Source: UBA1794 sp031552405
Lineage (GTDB): Bacteria > Bacteroidota > Bacteroidia > Bacteroidales > Bacteroidaceae
Direction: 5' to 3'
DNA length: 64,000 nt
NCBI GenBank assembly: GCA_031552405.1
Contig: JAVBMN010000029.1
Span: 1 to 64,000, forward strand
The notes beneath the pieces are model-generated. The model saw only the letters and a list, made by a program, of their open reading frames with translations, made no database searches and was not told the origin of the DNA. Numbering within the stretch: position 1 is the stretch's first letter; each line of letters opens with the position of its first letter. The translations under genes were made by a program, and so were the position numbers. Shown in pieces: positions 34,244-41,784 of the stretch.

Positions 34244-36112
34244 TTACTTCTTTTTCGTTCCCTTTACAGGGCTGATGCGGTAAAGCTTACTGCCGTGCTC
34301 GTTGATGGAAGGGGCGAATTCATCGTTCTTGTAGGTACCCACGGTGCGGCCTGTCCAGAGGTCGCGGATGGTGCATGCCTGTCCCTGTGCATATCCCAGG
34401 GTGCGGAGGTCGAGCGTGATGCTTTCCGATTCTACTCTCGCGGCTTTCTTATCGACGGTAGCATCTTCGTTGAAAACCATGAATTCAACGGAGGATTTGC
34501 TGCCCTGGTTGCTGCCGGCATTGTCAATGCCTACGAATGCTTTGAATTTCTTCACTCCTTCGGGAATATTGAACAGCATCAGGGAGTTGGCGTGTACGGC
34601 GTATCCCTTGTCGTAGGTGCGTCCGTTTACAGAGAGTGCGCCTTTGTTGAGGTTCTCGTTTTTGTGGATACTGCCCCATCCGCAGGTGCCTTTTGTGTAG
34701 GTGAGGTCCATGAGGGATACTTCGCTTCCATCGTTCATAACGAGGGTGGGGTTGATCCAGTCGGCATGGTCGCAATCAAACCCGTCGCCTCCGTCGGTCA
34801 CTGCCAGGCACAGCTGTTTGCTTCCGGCGGGAAGGTCCACTTCCATTTCCTGTCCGTAGCCGGTGGTCAGGTAAGAGATAATGCCGCTGCGGTAGAGCGC
34901 CTTCTTGGTTTGTACGAATTCATCGCCTGCGGTGTTGAAAAGCGCCGCAAATTTGTCTCCATTGGCAGGGTCTTCTGCTGTCCAGATGATCTTGTTTTCT
35001 GTGCGGCTTAACTGTTTGTTGCCGGTGGAATGGCCATGTACGTACAGCACCTCGCGGTTGGTAAGCAGTGAATCGGTGAAGGAATCGTTTTGGGGCAGGT
35101 CGCCGCCAAACATGAGGGGCGACTTAAATATGCTCCACAGGTTCATCAAAGTGTACTGTTCATCGCGTGAGAAACCCGTATACCGTTCCTCACCACGCTC
35201 TCCGCGAACGGAAATCTTTCCTAATGGCAGCATATCCGCATCGGGCCATGCGCCGGGCTTGATGTAAGGTGCCCACTTGGCACATACGGTGAATTGGTAG
35301 TTAAGCTGCGTCCAGTTGTCCCAGAAATCATCCACCGTGCGCCACATATTGGCATGGGTAGAAGCATGTTCGTATTGGTTTAACGGAGTCTCGCCGGGCG
35401 ACATGCTCAGTACCATGGGCCGTCCGCACTGGTCGATGGCATGGCGAATCATCGCGATTTCACCGGTATGGTACGGGCGCGAGAGGTCGTCGATCTTGAT
35501 GAAATCCACACCCCATTCGGCATACATATCAAAGAGTGAGTTGTAATATTGCTGTGCCCCGGGCTTGGTGCAGTCCACCTTGAAGTTATCGCGCAGCCAG
35601 GTGCAGGCCGAATCATTATTCGCTATCATATCACATGTAATACCATCAGCGCCCTTTATCGGCAGTTTCTCGCGTACGGCGGCTTTGGGGATGCCTCGCA
35701 TAATGTGAATACCAAACTTCAGTCCTTTGCTGTGTATATACTCTGCCAACGGTTTAAAGCCCTTTCCATCGGCGGCAGAGGGGAAACGGTTCAATGCCGG
35801 GGTATAACGTCCGTAGGCATCGTACACATAGATCGGGTTGCGTTGATTGTATCCTCCTGCCTTGTCGTTCTCCACAAACCAGCGAATATCCACCACTATG
35901 TATTCCCATCCGTACGGCAGGAGTTTCTTGGCCATATAATCGGCATTGGCTTTCACCTCGCTCTCCACTACCGTGGGTCCGAAGCAATCCCACGAGTTCC
36001 ACCCCATGGGTGGCGTCAATGCCCAATTTCGGAATTCCAGTTCCTTATCCGTCTGCGCCCCTGCCGTAAGCCCGGCAAAAGCAAGTACTGCTGCTAAAAT
36101 AGTCTTTTTCAT
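34244..36112 (-). CDS. GH27 alpha-galactosidase with one NPCBM-like domain
   Basis: A 622-residue paralogue of the next gene, near-identical through the signal peptide, GH27 barrel and first NPCBM-like module. Catalytic residues match: nucleophile in FIKIDD near 208, acid/base in RTVDDFWD near 261. After one NPCBM module (about 435-545) it goes straight to the short C-terminal domain that its paralogue also has (LDLRTLGYAQGQACTIRDLW). It is the promoter-proximal gene. The two may differ in binding preference; likely substrates are alpha-galactosyl side chains of plant or host glycans. Confidence 0.88.
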   Translation of the reverse strand: MKKTILAAVLAFAGLTAGAQTDKELEFRNWALTPPMGWNSWDCFGPTVVESEVKANADYMAKKLLPYGWEYIVVDIRWFVENDKAGGYNQRNPIYVYDAYGRYTPALNRFPSAADGKGFKPLAEYIHSKGLKFGIHIMRGIPKAAVREKLPIKGADGITCDMIANNDSACTWLRDNFKVDCTKPGAQQYYNSLFDMYAEWGVDFIKIDDLSRPYHTGEIAMIRHAIDQCGRPMVLSMSPGETPLNQYEHASTHANMWRTVDDFWDNWTQLNYQFTVCAKWAPYIKPGAWPDADMLPLGKISVRGERGEERYTGFSRDEQYTLMNLWSIFKSPLMFGGDLPQNDSFTDSLLTNREVLYVHGHSTGNKQLSRTENKIIWTAEDPANGDKFAALFNTAGDEFVQTKKALYRSGIISYLTTGYGQEMEVDLPAGSKQLCLAVTDGGDGFDCDHADWINPTLVMNDGSEVSLMDLTYTKGTCGWGSIHKNENLNKGALSVNGRTYDKGYAVHANSLMLFNIPEGVKKFKAFVGIDNAGSNQGSKSSVEFMVFNEDATVDKKAARVESESITLDLRTLGYAQGQACTIRDLWTGRTVGTYKNDEFAPSINEHGSKLYRISPVKGTKKK

Positions 36113-36141
36113 GATACCTATAGTAAAATTTAATATATGCG

Positions 36142-36149
36142 CAAAGATA
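36142..36149 (-). promoter_or_regulatory. Bacteroides-type -7 box for the GH27 pair
   Basis: The - strand reads TATCTTTG 29 bp before the start at 36112. A TTTG (36179-36176) lies 26 bp further upstream, longer than the usual spacer. Confidence 0.45.
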
Positions 36150-36236
36150 AGACAAGCCCGCTAAACTACATACGGCAAATGATATTATTCTGTAAAAGAG
36201 GTGTATAATCATTTGTTCCGAGGAAGCTTTATATGG

Positions 36237-36677
36237 TTACAACTCCTTTTTAAGGAAATAAACGGTTGTTCCGGGAGGACAATCTTTCAGTTCCGCAAAT
36301 ACTGTGTATCCATTCTTTTCATAGAATCCTCTGGACTGGAAATTCCATGTCTCCAGTCTGATCCCGGTCAGTTTCCTGGTTCTGGCAGATTCTTCAACCC
36401 GACTTGTCAAATATGTTCCTATATCTTGTCCTCTATACTTTTCATCTACATACAAAAGATTCAAGACATACCAATTGTATTCAACAAATCCAATCGCACC
36501 ACCTATTAATTCATTATCATTGAATGCAAGAATATTGCAGTATTTTGTCTCTGACTCCACAAAATCAGGAGGCACATTGTCTCTTAACCATTGACATTTT
36601 TCTCTGTTGTATTCTCTTAACTTAGCATGGATTATTTCTTGCGATTCAATGCTGTTGTCTTTTTCAAATTTAATCAT
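36237..36677 (-). CDS. GNAT family N-acetyltransferase
   Basis: A 146-residue GNAT acetyltransferase. The acetyl-CoA-binding region reads LYVDEKYRGQDIGTYLTSRVEE (motif A, near residue 78), preceded by a beta-bulge strand (NWYVLNLLYV) and followed by the GIRLETWNFQSRGFYEKNGYTVFAEL block. The acceptor is unknown. It is a single gene at the left edge of the AT-rich accessory island. Its DNA is more AT-rich than the GH27 genes beside it. Confidence 0.85.
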   Translation of the reverse strand: MIKFEKDNSIESQEIIHAKLREYNREKCQWLRDNVPPDFVESETKYCNILAFNDNELIGGAIGFVEYNWYVLNLLYVDEKYRGQDIGTYLTSRVEESARTRKLTGIRLETWNFQSRGFYEKNGYTVFAELKDCPPGTTVYFLKKEL

Positions 36678-36701
36678 CTTCGATACTTTTGTTTATAGAA
36701 G

Positions 36702-36709
36702 CAAAGATA
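36702..36709 (-). promoter_or_regulatory. Bacteroides-type -7 box for the GNAT gene
   Basis: The - strand reads TATCTTTG, 24 bp before the GNAT start. No -33 partner is clear. Confidence 0.4.
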
Positions 36710-36730
36710 GGCCTTTTTATTTCTTGTGTA

Positions 36731-36865
36731 TCATAAGAAATAGCCGATTGCTAATATCTCCTGACTTCGACAATGCGTCACCTTATCTTTAGAATCCAGT
36801 TCCAGTTCCTCGTAGATTTTGTAGGCTACAAAGCAAATGCAAACGTGCGCCTCAATTCGTGATAC
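36731..36865 (-). pseudogene. Transposase C-terminal remnant (IS4/IS1634-like)
   Basis: The - strand encodes about 44 residues in an open frame; the segment VSRIEAHVCICFVAYKIYEELE strongly resembles the C-terminal end of IS4/IS1634-type DDE transposases. Upstream of it the frame is the antisense of the WG-repeat gene and makes no transposase sense. No intact transposase or terminal inverted repeats are visible. I read this as the scar of a lost insertion sequence at the edge of the accessory island. Confidence 0.55.
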
Positions 36866-36904
36866 CTTTTTTCCCGAAAGCGTTTTTATTATAAACGCAA
36901 TTAT

Positions 36905-36912
36905 TATATTTG
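36905..36912 (+). promoter_or_regulatory. Bacteroides-type -7 box for the WG-repeat gene
   Basis: TATATTTG matches TAnnTTTG and ends 8 bp before the ATG at 36921, implying a nearly leaderless transcript. A small inverted repeat GCGTTT/AAACGC (36880-36898) lies just upstream. Confidence 0.4.
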
Positions 36913-36920
36913 CAATAATT

Positions 36921-38012
36921 ATGAAGAAGACACATCGTATAATGATTTTGTTATTGGCAATCGGTTTTTCCTCTTGTGCTTCCAAGAAACTACCGATTGC
37001 CAATTTCTCTAACCTTACAATTCCGGCATCGTTTAATGGGACATATTTGAATGAGGATGGCAAATTGTCTGCATTACTCAATATCCGGGATAGCAGCCCG
37101 AATTTCATAACGCTTGAATACAATGGAGGTGATTCCCTAAAACTGTCATACGACACTGAATCCGGAACGCAAACCAAGTATTTTAAAGGAAAACTGAAGA
37201 AGAACTTCTTTGAAATCTATTTTACAAATAAAAGGATCTTTATACCCATACTATATACCGTTTTTGATGTAGATAGAATTCGTATAGGATCAAGTTCCGA
37301 TTCTGATCTTTTGATTTACAAGTGGGACGAAGGATGGGGTATGATATTGATTTTTGCAGCTGGCGATCTTTCAGACGAGAAAGAATATTCTTTCTCAAAA
37401 GTCAGTTCGTCAGAAGTTAAGGATCTGATACTTTGCAAAGAAAATGGTAAATGGGGATATATCGATTCGGCTCAGAATATCACTATCCGGCCTCAATATG
37501 ATTACGTATATCTATTTGAAGGAGACATTGCCAGAGTGAAGCTAAATGAGAAATGGGGAATAATCAATAAGAACGGAGATCCCTTAACCGAAATGAAGTA
37601 CGACGAGATCAAACCCTTTGGAATGACTTGCGAAGCCAAAGTCTTCCTTGCTGATAAACAAGGATATATAGATAGAAACGGAAGTGTGATAGTACCTGTT
37701 ATTTATGATAAGATTGGCCCTTTGAATACAGACGAATCTATTGCAGTAAGCAAAGTTGGTGATAAATACGGTTATGTTTCGCGTAAAGGAGTTCTTTGCC
37801 CTCCCATATTCGATGCAGCAAGCAATTTTTCCATGTCTGTTTGCTTTATGAACAATAATACCACCCCTTATGGAAAAGTCAAATATAAAGAAGAATCATT
37901 TCTAGTTGATAAAGACGGATTGATGCACAGATACAAATGTACACCCGATAGGCTGTCACTATTGGATACAGTCAGGATTGATGCTAAGACTAATAGCTTG
38001 CACCAAAAATAG
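36921..38012 (+). CDS. WG-repeat lipoprotein
   Basis: A 363-residue lipoprotein. The ATG at 36921 gives MKKTHRIMILLLAIGFSSC, a lipobox with Cys at 19; the frame opens 28 codons earlier but without sense. Residues about 20-170 form an unrecognised strand-rich domain. About 175-340 contain WG-type beta repeats (ENGKWGYID, NEKWGIINKNG, KQGYIDRNG, DKYGYVSRKG), seen in surface and scaffold proteins of Bacteroidota; the function is unknown. It faces the RHS-linked genes convergently. Confidence 0.75.
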   Translation: MKKTHRIMILLLAIGFSSCASKKLPIANFSNLTIPASFNGTYLNEDGKLSALLNIRDSSPNFITLEYNGGDSLKLSYDTESGTQTKYFKGKLKKNFFEIYFTNKRIFIPILYTVFDVDRIRIGSSSDSDLLIYKWDEGWGMILIFAAGDLSDEKEYSFSKVSSSEVKDLILCKENGKWGYIDSAQNITIRPQYDYVYLFEGDIARVKLNEKWGIINKNGDPLTEMKYDEIKPFGMTCEAKVFLADKQGYIDRNGSVIVPVIYDKIGPLNTDESIAVSKVGDKYGYVSRKGVLCPPIFDAASNFSMSVCFMNNNTTPYGKVKYKEESFLVDKDGLMHRYKCTPDRLSLLDTVRIDAKTNSLHQK

Positions 38013-38075
38013 GATAATGCATGTTAGAACTTATGCAGAAGTAGATTGTTATTTTCTTCAGATTCTCTTCTTTAT

Positions 38076-38402
38076 CTATTCCACTTTTCTTTTTAAAATC
38101 ACAACAACGCTATCTCTACAACAGGACCTATATTTCTTGGTTGTCTCCTCATATCCATATTTCTCAAAGGATAATACGATTTTTGGGCAGCCAAATAAGC
38201 CTCCTGTCATGGACATAAGTGCAAAATTTCCGACACTGTCTGTGTAGATAATCCTATCTGCCTCTTTTTTTATTACCATTACATTATTGATCGGTAATAG
38301 TGTCTCAGAGTCAATCACAATTCCTTGTACATGTTGTAGGCAATCACAAGAAGTAAGGATGGAAACGACAAAGAGCAGTATATTGATTTTTATGGCCTTC
38401 AT
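38076..38402 (-). CDS. Small lipoprotein with carboxypeptidase-regulatory-like fold
   Basis: A 108-residue lipoprotein with lipobox SILTSC (Cys 19). The mature part begins VQGIVIDSETLLPINNVMV and continues with a DSVGNFAL strand, the pattern of a carboxypeptidase-regulatory/CNA-B-like beta-sandwich. Such short domains serve as periplasmic binding modules. It lies 30 bp downstream of another small lipoprotein gene and the RHS gene, so it may be co-transcribed with them; an immunity or accessory role is a guess from position. Confidence 0.6.
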   Translation of the reverse strand: MKAIKINILLFVVSILTSCDCLQHVQGIVIDSETLLPINNVMVIKKEADRIIYTDSVGNFALMSMTGGLFGCPKIVLSFEKYGYEETTKKYRSCCRDSVVVILKRKVE

Positions 38403-38432
38403 TTTTCTCTTTTTTTGTTCTATAGTATTACA

Positions 38433-38906
38433 TTATTTGGGTTTAAAAACGATTTTCTTTCTCACTACACTGTCTCCTATTATAAAACGTAAATTGATTA
38501 CAAATTGATGGCCTCTTTTAAGAGCTTTTCGATTTGAAAAGAAGTCCGGTTCTATTGAGATGTCTTTTCCTTTGAATGCCAGGTGAACCTCTTTTCCTGA
38601 ATGATGTTCAATAATGGTGTCAGACAAATAATTAACAATATAAGGGGTCATATTGCTTCCGTAAACAGATATCATTGTATCTTGACTATCAATATAGACA
38701 GGTAGATAGGATTCATTATCAATCTGAAATTGAATGGAATAATGAAACCCACCCATATATAACAGCCCTCCATTGCGGATAGTCAAGCTAACAGAATCAT
38801 TAATTATTAGTGGATTATCAACAGGTCTGTATGTCACCCTTGAAGGGAGACATGATACAAGAATCACAGAGTTTAGGATCAATATTATTAAATATAACTT
38901 TTTCAT
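38433..38906 (-). CDS. Small lipoprotein downstream of RHS gene
   Basis: A 157-residue lipoprotein: leader ending ILVSC (Cys 19), then a strand-rich domain with IQFQIDNESYLPVYID and an SDTIIEHHSGKEVHLAFKG segment. I do not recognise the family. Its ATG is 15 bp after the RHS stop, the position usually held by the immunity gene of a polymorphic toxin. That makes it the first candidate for neutralising the RHS C-terminal domain in the periplasm, but nothing in the sequence proves this. Confidence 0.6.
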   Translation of the reverse strand: MKKLYLIILILNSVILVSCLPSRVTYRPVDNPLIINDSVSLTIRNGGLLYMGGFHYSIQFQIDNESYLPVYIDSQDTMISVYGSNMTPYIVNYLSDTIIEHHSGKEVHLAFKGKDISIEPDFFSNRKALKRGHQFVINLRFIIGDSVVRKKIVFKPK

Positions 38907-38921
38907 TGCTGTTTCTTTTTA

Positions 38922-41750
38922 TTATGGGGTTAGGTACATGTATTGATTTGCCCAATAATCTAAACAGTTTGGGTTGCGGTATGGGTTATTTGAATATCCA
39001 GGGTTGATGAGGTATTCATACAATACTCTTTTATAAAAATTAAACTTTCCCATAATTCTTTGTTGATAGATATGAGCTCTTTCATGCGCCAAGGTTTCAT
39101 GATACCAGCCGGGATCTTTTTCTATAAATCGGCTATCTACCATCATACTCCTACCCAAAGCTATCCCAGGAGTGAAAAGCGTTAAAAGTCCCCCACGTCT
39201 GTAAACAGGATAGCTACTTTTTATTCCATAAGCAGCATCGTCAGCGGCGAAACGTTCTTTCACACCAAGGGGAATAATTATACTTCCCATTAATCCAATC
39301 CTTAATCCCGCCATACCAGTACTGAGTGCTGCACCCGTTGCGGCTCCTTTCCACAAATAGCTGGCATCTTGTTCCATTGCAGCCATCATTGCTCCTCCTG
39401 CAAGTCCGGTTGCCGCTCCTTTTAGTGCGGAGTGGCCTAGTTCATACATGCTATTCTTGAATGCCCCTCCTGATACTCCGGAGAAATCGCCTATCGCTGC
39501 ATTTACTCCGCCGGAGAGTGCTCCTCCAAATCCTCCCATAACCATTCCCGTTGTCATTCCACCTAGGACATCGTCCAAACTGCCACCCCTGATTGCAGTC
39601 ATTCCGGCTCCACTGATAGCTCCAGCTGCCATTCCGCCAATCATTCCTCCGGCAGCACCTGCGCCTATAACCCCTGAACCTCCTGCTATTGCCGAACCAG
39701 TAATAGCGGCTCCTACTCCTGCACCTGCGAAGCCGGCGAGCCCTCCGATTCCTATGCCAGCATAAGTCTGCCAGTTGCCATAATCCCACTTGAAAGGATT
39801 GTAGTTTCCATTGATCGCAGATCCTCCAAGGTAAGCACCTATAGCAACAGGAATCACCCACCAGAACTCCCCGCTTGGATCCGTATACTTCAACGGATTG
39901 TTCATACAGTACGCATACCTGTTGTAGTTTAGCCAGTTTGTGGGGTCTTGTATGTAGGGATCCGGGCTCATGAAGGTGCATGTGAGGGGGTCGTACATGC
40001 GGCCGTTCATATTGATGAGTCCGAATTCGGGCAGGTGCTCGTGCAGGGTGTAGCCTCTTCTGACAATCAGTCCTCCTGATCCTGATTCATCTTTTGTTCG
40101 CCAGTTGGAGGGGCTTCTGCGGTTTCCCCAGGGGTCGTAGGCATACCGTTGTGCCAGGGTGGTTCCTCTGGCCAGAGCTACCAATGAACCCTGCCGGTCT
40201 GTATAGGCTGAGTAAAGGGTCCCGGTAGTTGCAGTTCCTTTATAGACGGCTGCCAGTCCATTTCCACCGTAAATATAGTGTATTTTTGATTCATCACTGC
40301 CATATATGCCGTATTCTTCTTCATAATTCCCCAGGTAATAGCGCTCCATCCCGTAACGATGGTCCTCTCTTGCATATATGCGCTGTTCATCCACTCCGTA
40401 CTCAAAGGTTATGGATTCCCCGTATGTGCCCTGCGACAGGTACTTCACCTTTTTAAAGCCGGTATAGTTGATACTATGAGTGGGAGGGATGGCGTATGAA
40501 GTTCCAATAGCACTTGTTACGGTGCTCATCATGGTGTTTGAGGCGGTGGTAGCTACTGCCGGATATGAATAAGTGTGTGATATATTCTTTGCCCATGCAT
40601 AGTCACTCTTTATAAAGATACGGTTGGCGGATTCACTATACTCCATGCAGTTCTCGTACAGGTAACTGGCGCTGTGGCTTCTCCAGTCCAAGAGGCGGTC
40701 CATATTGTCATACTTGTAGGTCTCGGTCTGGTTACTGATAAGGTCTGTGAAGGTCTTTACATTGCCGGTGGGGTAATAGGTATACGCGGAATTGATAAAG
40801 CCGGGTGACAGAATGGTGAGGATGCGCCCTGCTGCATCGTAGGTGTAACGGGTAATGGTGCTTCCTTTGGTTTCTTTGAGTACCCTGCCTGCCGCATCAC
40901 AGGAGTCGAGTTGCCAGATGAGTCGTGAAGAATTGTCGGTTATCTTCCTCAGGAAGCCGCATGAATCGTAAGTATTGACAGTGTAGTATCCGGTGGGGTA
41001 TGTTTCGGTCCGTACCCTTCCGTAGGAGTCATATCCTTTTCCCGTAGTGAGCCTTTTACCACAAATAAAATCAGTGGTACTGATAATACGGTCAAAGGAG
41101 CCATATTCAAAAGAACGCTGGTGCTTTCCATTTGAAAGCGATATTGATTGTATGCGTTTATACGTATCATAGGTATAGGTGGTAGTTTCCCCTCCGCGCA
41201 CCTTTGAGGTCAATAGGCCCAAAGCGTTGTAATTGTAGGTTACACTGGAATACATTTGTCCCTGTTTGGTGGTTTTTTCTATTTTTAGCTGTCCCCATCC
41301 GTCATAGCTGTATTCTTTGGTTCCCAGGTCGGGGTCTGTTTCTTTGGTGAGGTTACCCTGCAGGTCATATTCTTTCTGTACGATAAAGTTTTCGGTTCCG
41401 GATTTAGCTGTTTTTACATTGTTTCCAGCAGTATAGGTGTATTCCACGGCTTTGTCGTTGGTCAACACTTTGGACACCTGTCCTGCGGTGTTCCATACGG
41501 TCGTCTTGGTCATATTGTCTGGGGTCTTCACCGTCATATTATCCTCAGTTGCGTTGTAGGTAACAGTGGTAGTACCTTTGGGCGAGGTGGTGGAAGAAGT
41601 TCTTCCGTAGGTGTCATAATACGTAGTTGCCCATTGTACAGCAGCACCGGTGAAGGTGGGCTGTGAAACGCGATAGAGCCTTCCGTTGGAGTAGTATTCA
41701 GTGGATTGCAGACTGTTGCTGATACATTTCAGTTTCTGGATCTCTTCCAT
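38922..41750 (-). CDS. RHS-repeat protein, 5'-truncated, with metalloprotease-like C-terminus
   Basis: A 942-residue protein built of YD/RHS repeats (residues about 40-560; TYTYDTYKRIQSI, YTYDAAGRILTI and similar) ending in the RHS core near 585-630 (GRMYDPLTCTFMSPDPYIQ... NPLKYTDPSGEF). After it comes a Gly/Ala-rich stretch (about 650-800) suited to membrane insertion, then a variable tip containing HERAH at 889-893, an HExxH zinc-protease signature, followed by an NPYRNPN segment. It lacks a signal peptide and starts inside the repeat region, whereas relatives are much longer, so the 5' end is probably lost. Whether it is still made is unclear. Confidence 0.75.
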   Translation of the reverse strand: MEEIQKLKCISNSLQSTEYYSNGRLYRVSQPTFTGAAVQWATTYYDTYGRTSSTTSPKGTTTVTYNATEDNMTVKTPDNMTKTTVWNTAGQVSKVLTNDKAVEYTYTAGNNVKTAKSGTENFIVQKEYDLQGNLTKETDPDLGTKEYSYDGWGQLKIEKTTKQGQMYSSVTYNYNALGLLTSKVRGGETTTYTYDTYKRIQSISLSNGKHQRSFEYGSFDRIISTTDFICGKRLTTGKGYDSYGRVRTETYPTGYYTVNTYDSCGFLRKITDNSSRLIWQLDSCDAAGRVLKETKGSTITRYTYDAAGRILTILSPGFINSAYTYYPTGNVKTFTDLISNQTETYKYDNMDRLLDWRSHSASYLYENCMEYSESANRIFIKSDYAWAKNISHTYSYPAVATTASNTMMSTVTSAIGTSYAIPPTHSINYTGFKKVKYLSQGTYGESITFEYGVDEQRIYAREDHRYGMERYYLGNYEEEYGIYGSDESKIHYIYGGNGLAAVYKGTATTGTLYSAYTDRQGSLVALARGTTLAQRYAYDPWGNRRSPSNWRTKDESGSGGLIVRRGYTLHEHLPEFGLINMNGRMYDPLTCTFMSPDPYIQDPTNWLNYNRYAYCMNNPLKYTDPSGEFWWVIPVAIGAYLGGSAINGNYNPFKWDYGNWQTYAGIGIGGLAGFAGAGVGAAITGSAIAGGSGVIGAGAAGGMIGGMAAGAISGAGMTAIRGGSLDDVLGGMTTGMVMGGFGGALSGGVNAAIGDFSGVSGGAFKNSMYELGHSALKGAATGLAGGAMMAAMEQDASYLWKGAATGAALSTGMAGLRIGLMGSIIIPLGVKERFAADDAAYGIKSSYPVYRRGGLLTLFTPGIALGRSMMVDSRFIEKDPGWYHETLAHERAHIYQQRIMGKFNFYKRVLYEYLINPGYSNNPYRNPNCLDYWANQYMYLTP

Positions 41751-41784
41751 TCTAGTCGCTAAGTGGTGGGAATCTAATAGGCTC

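Noticed and set aside
36866..37177. N-terminal part of the frame containing the transposase remnant
   Set aside because: This part is antisense to the start of the WG-repeat lipoprotein and does not look like a transposase; only the last 44 codons are kept.
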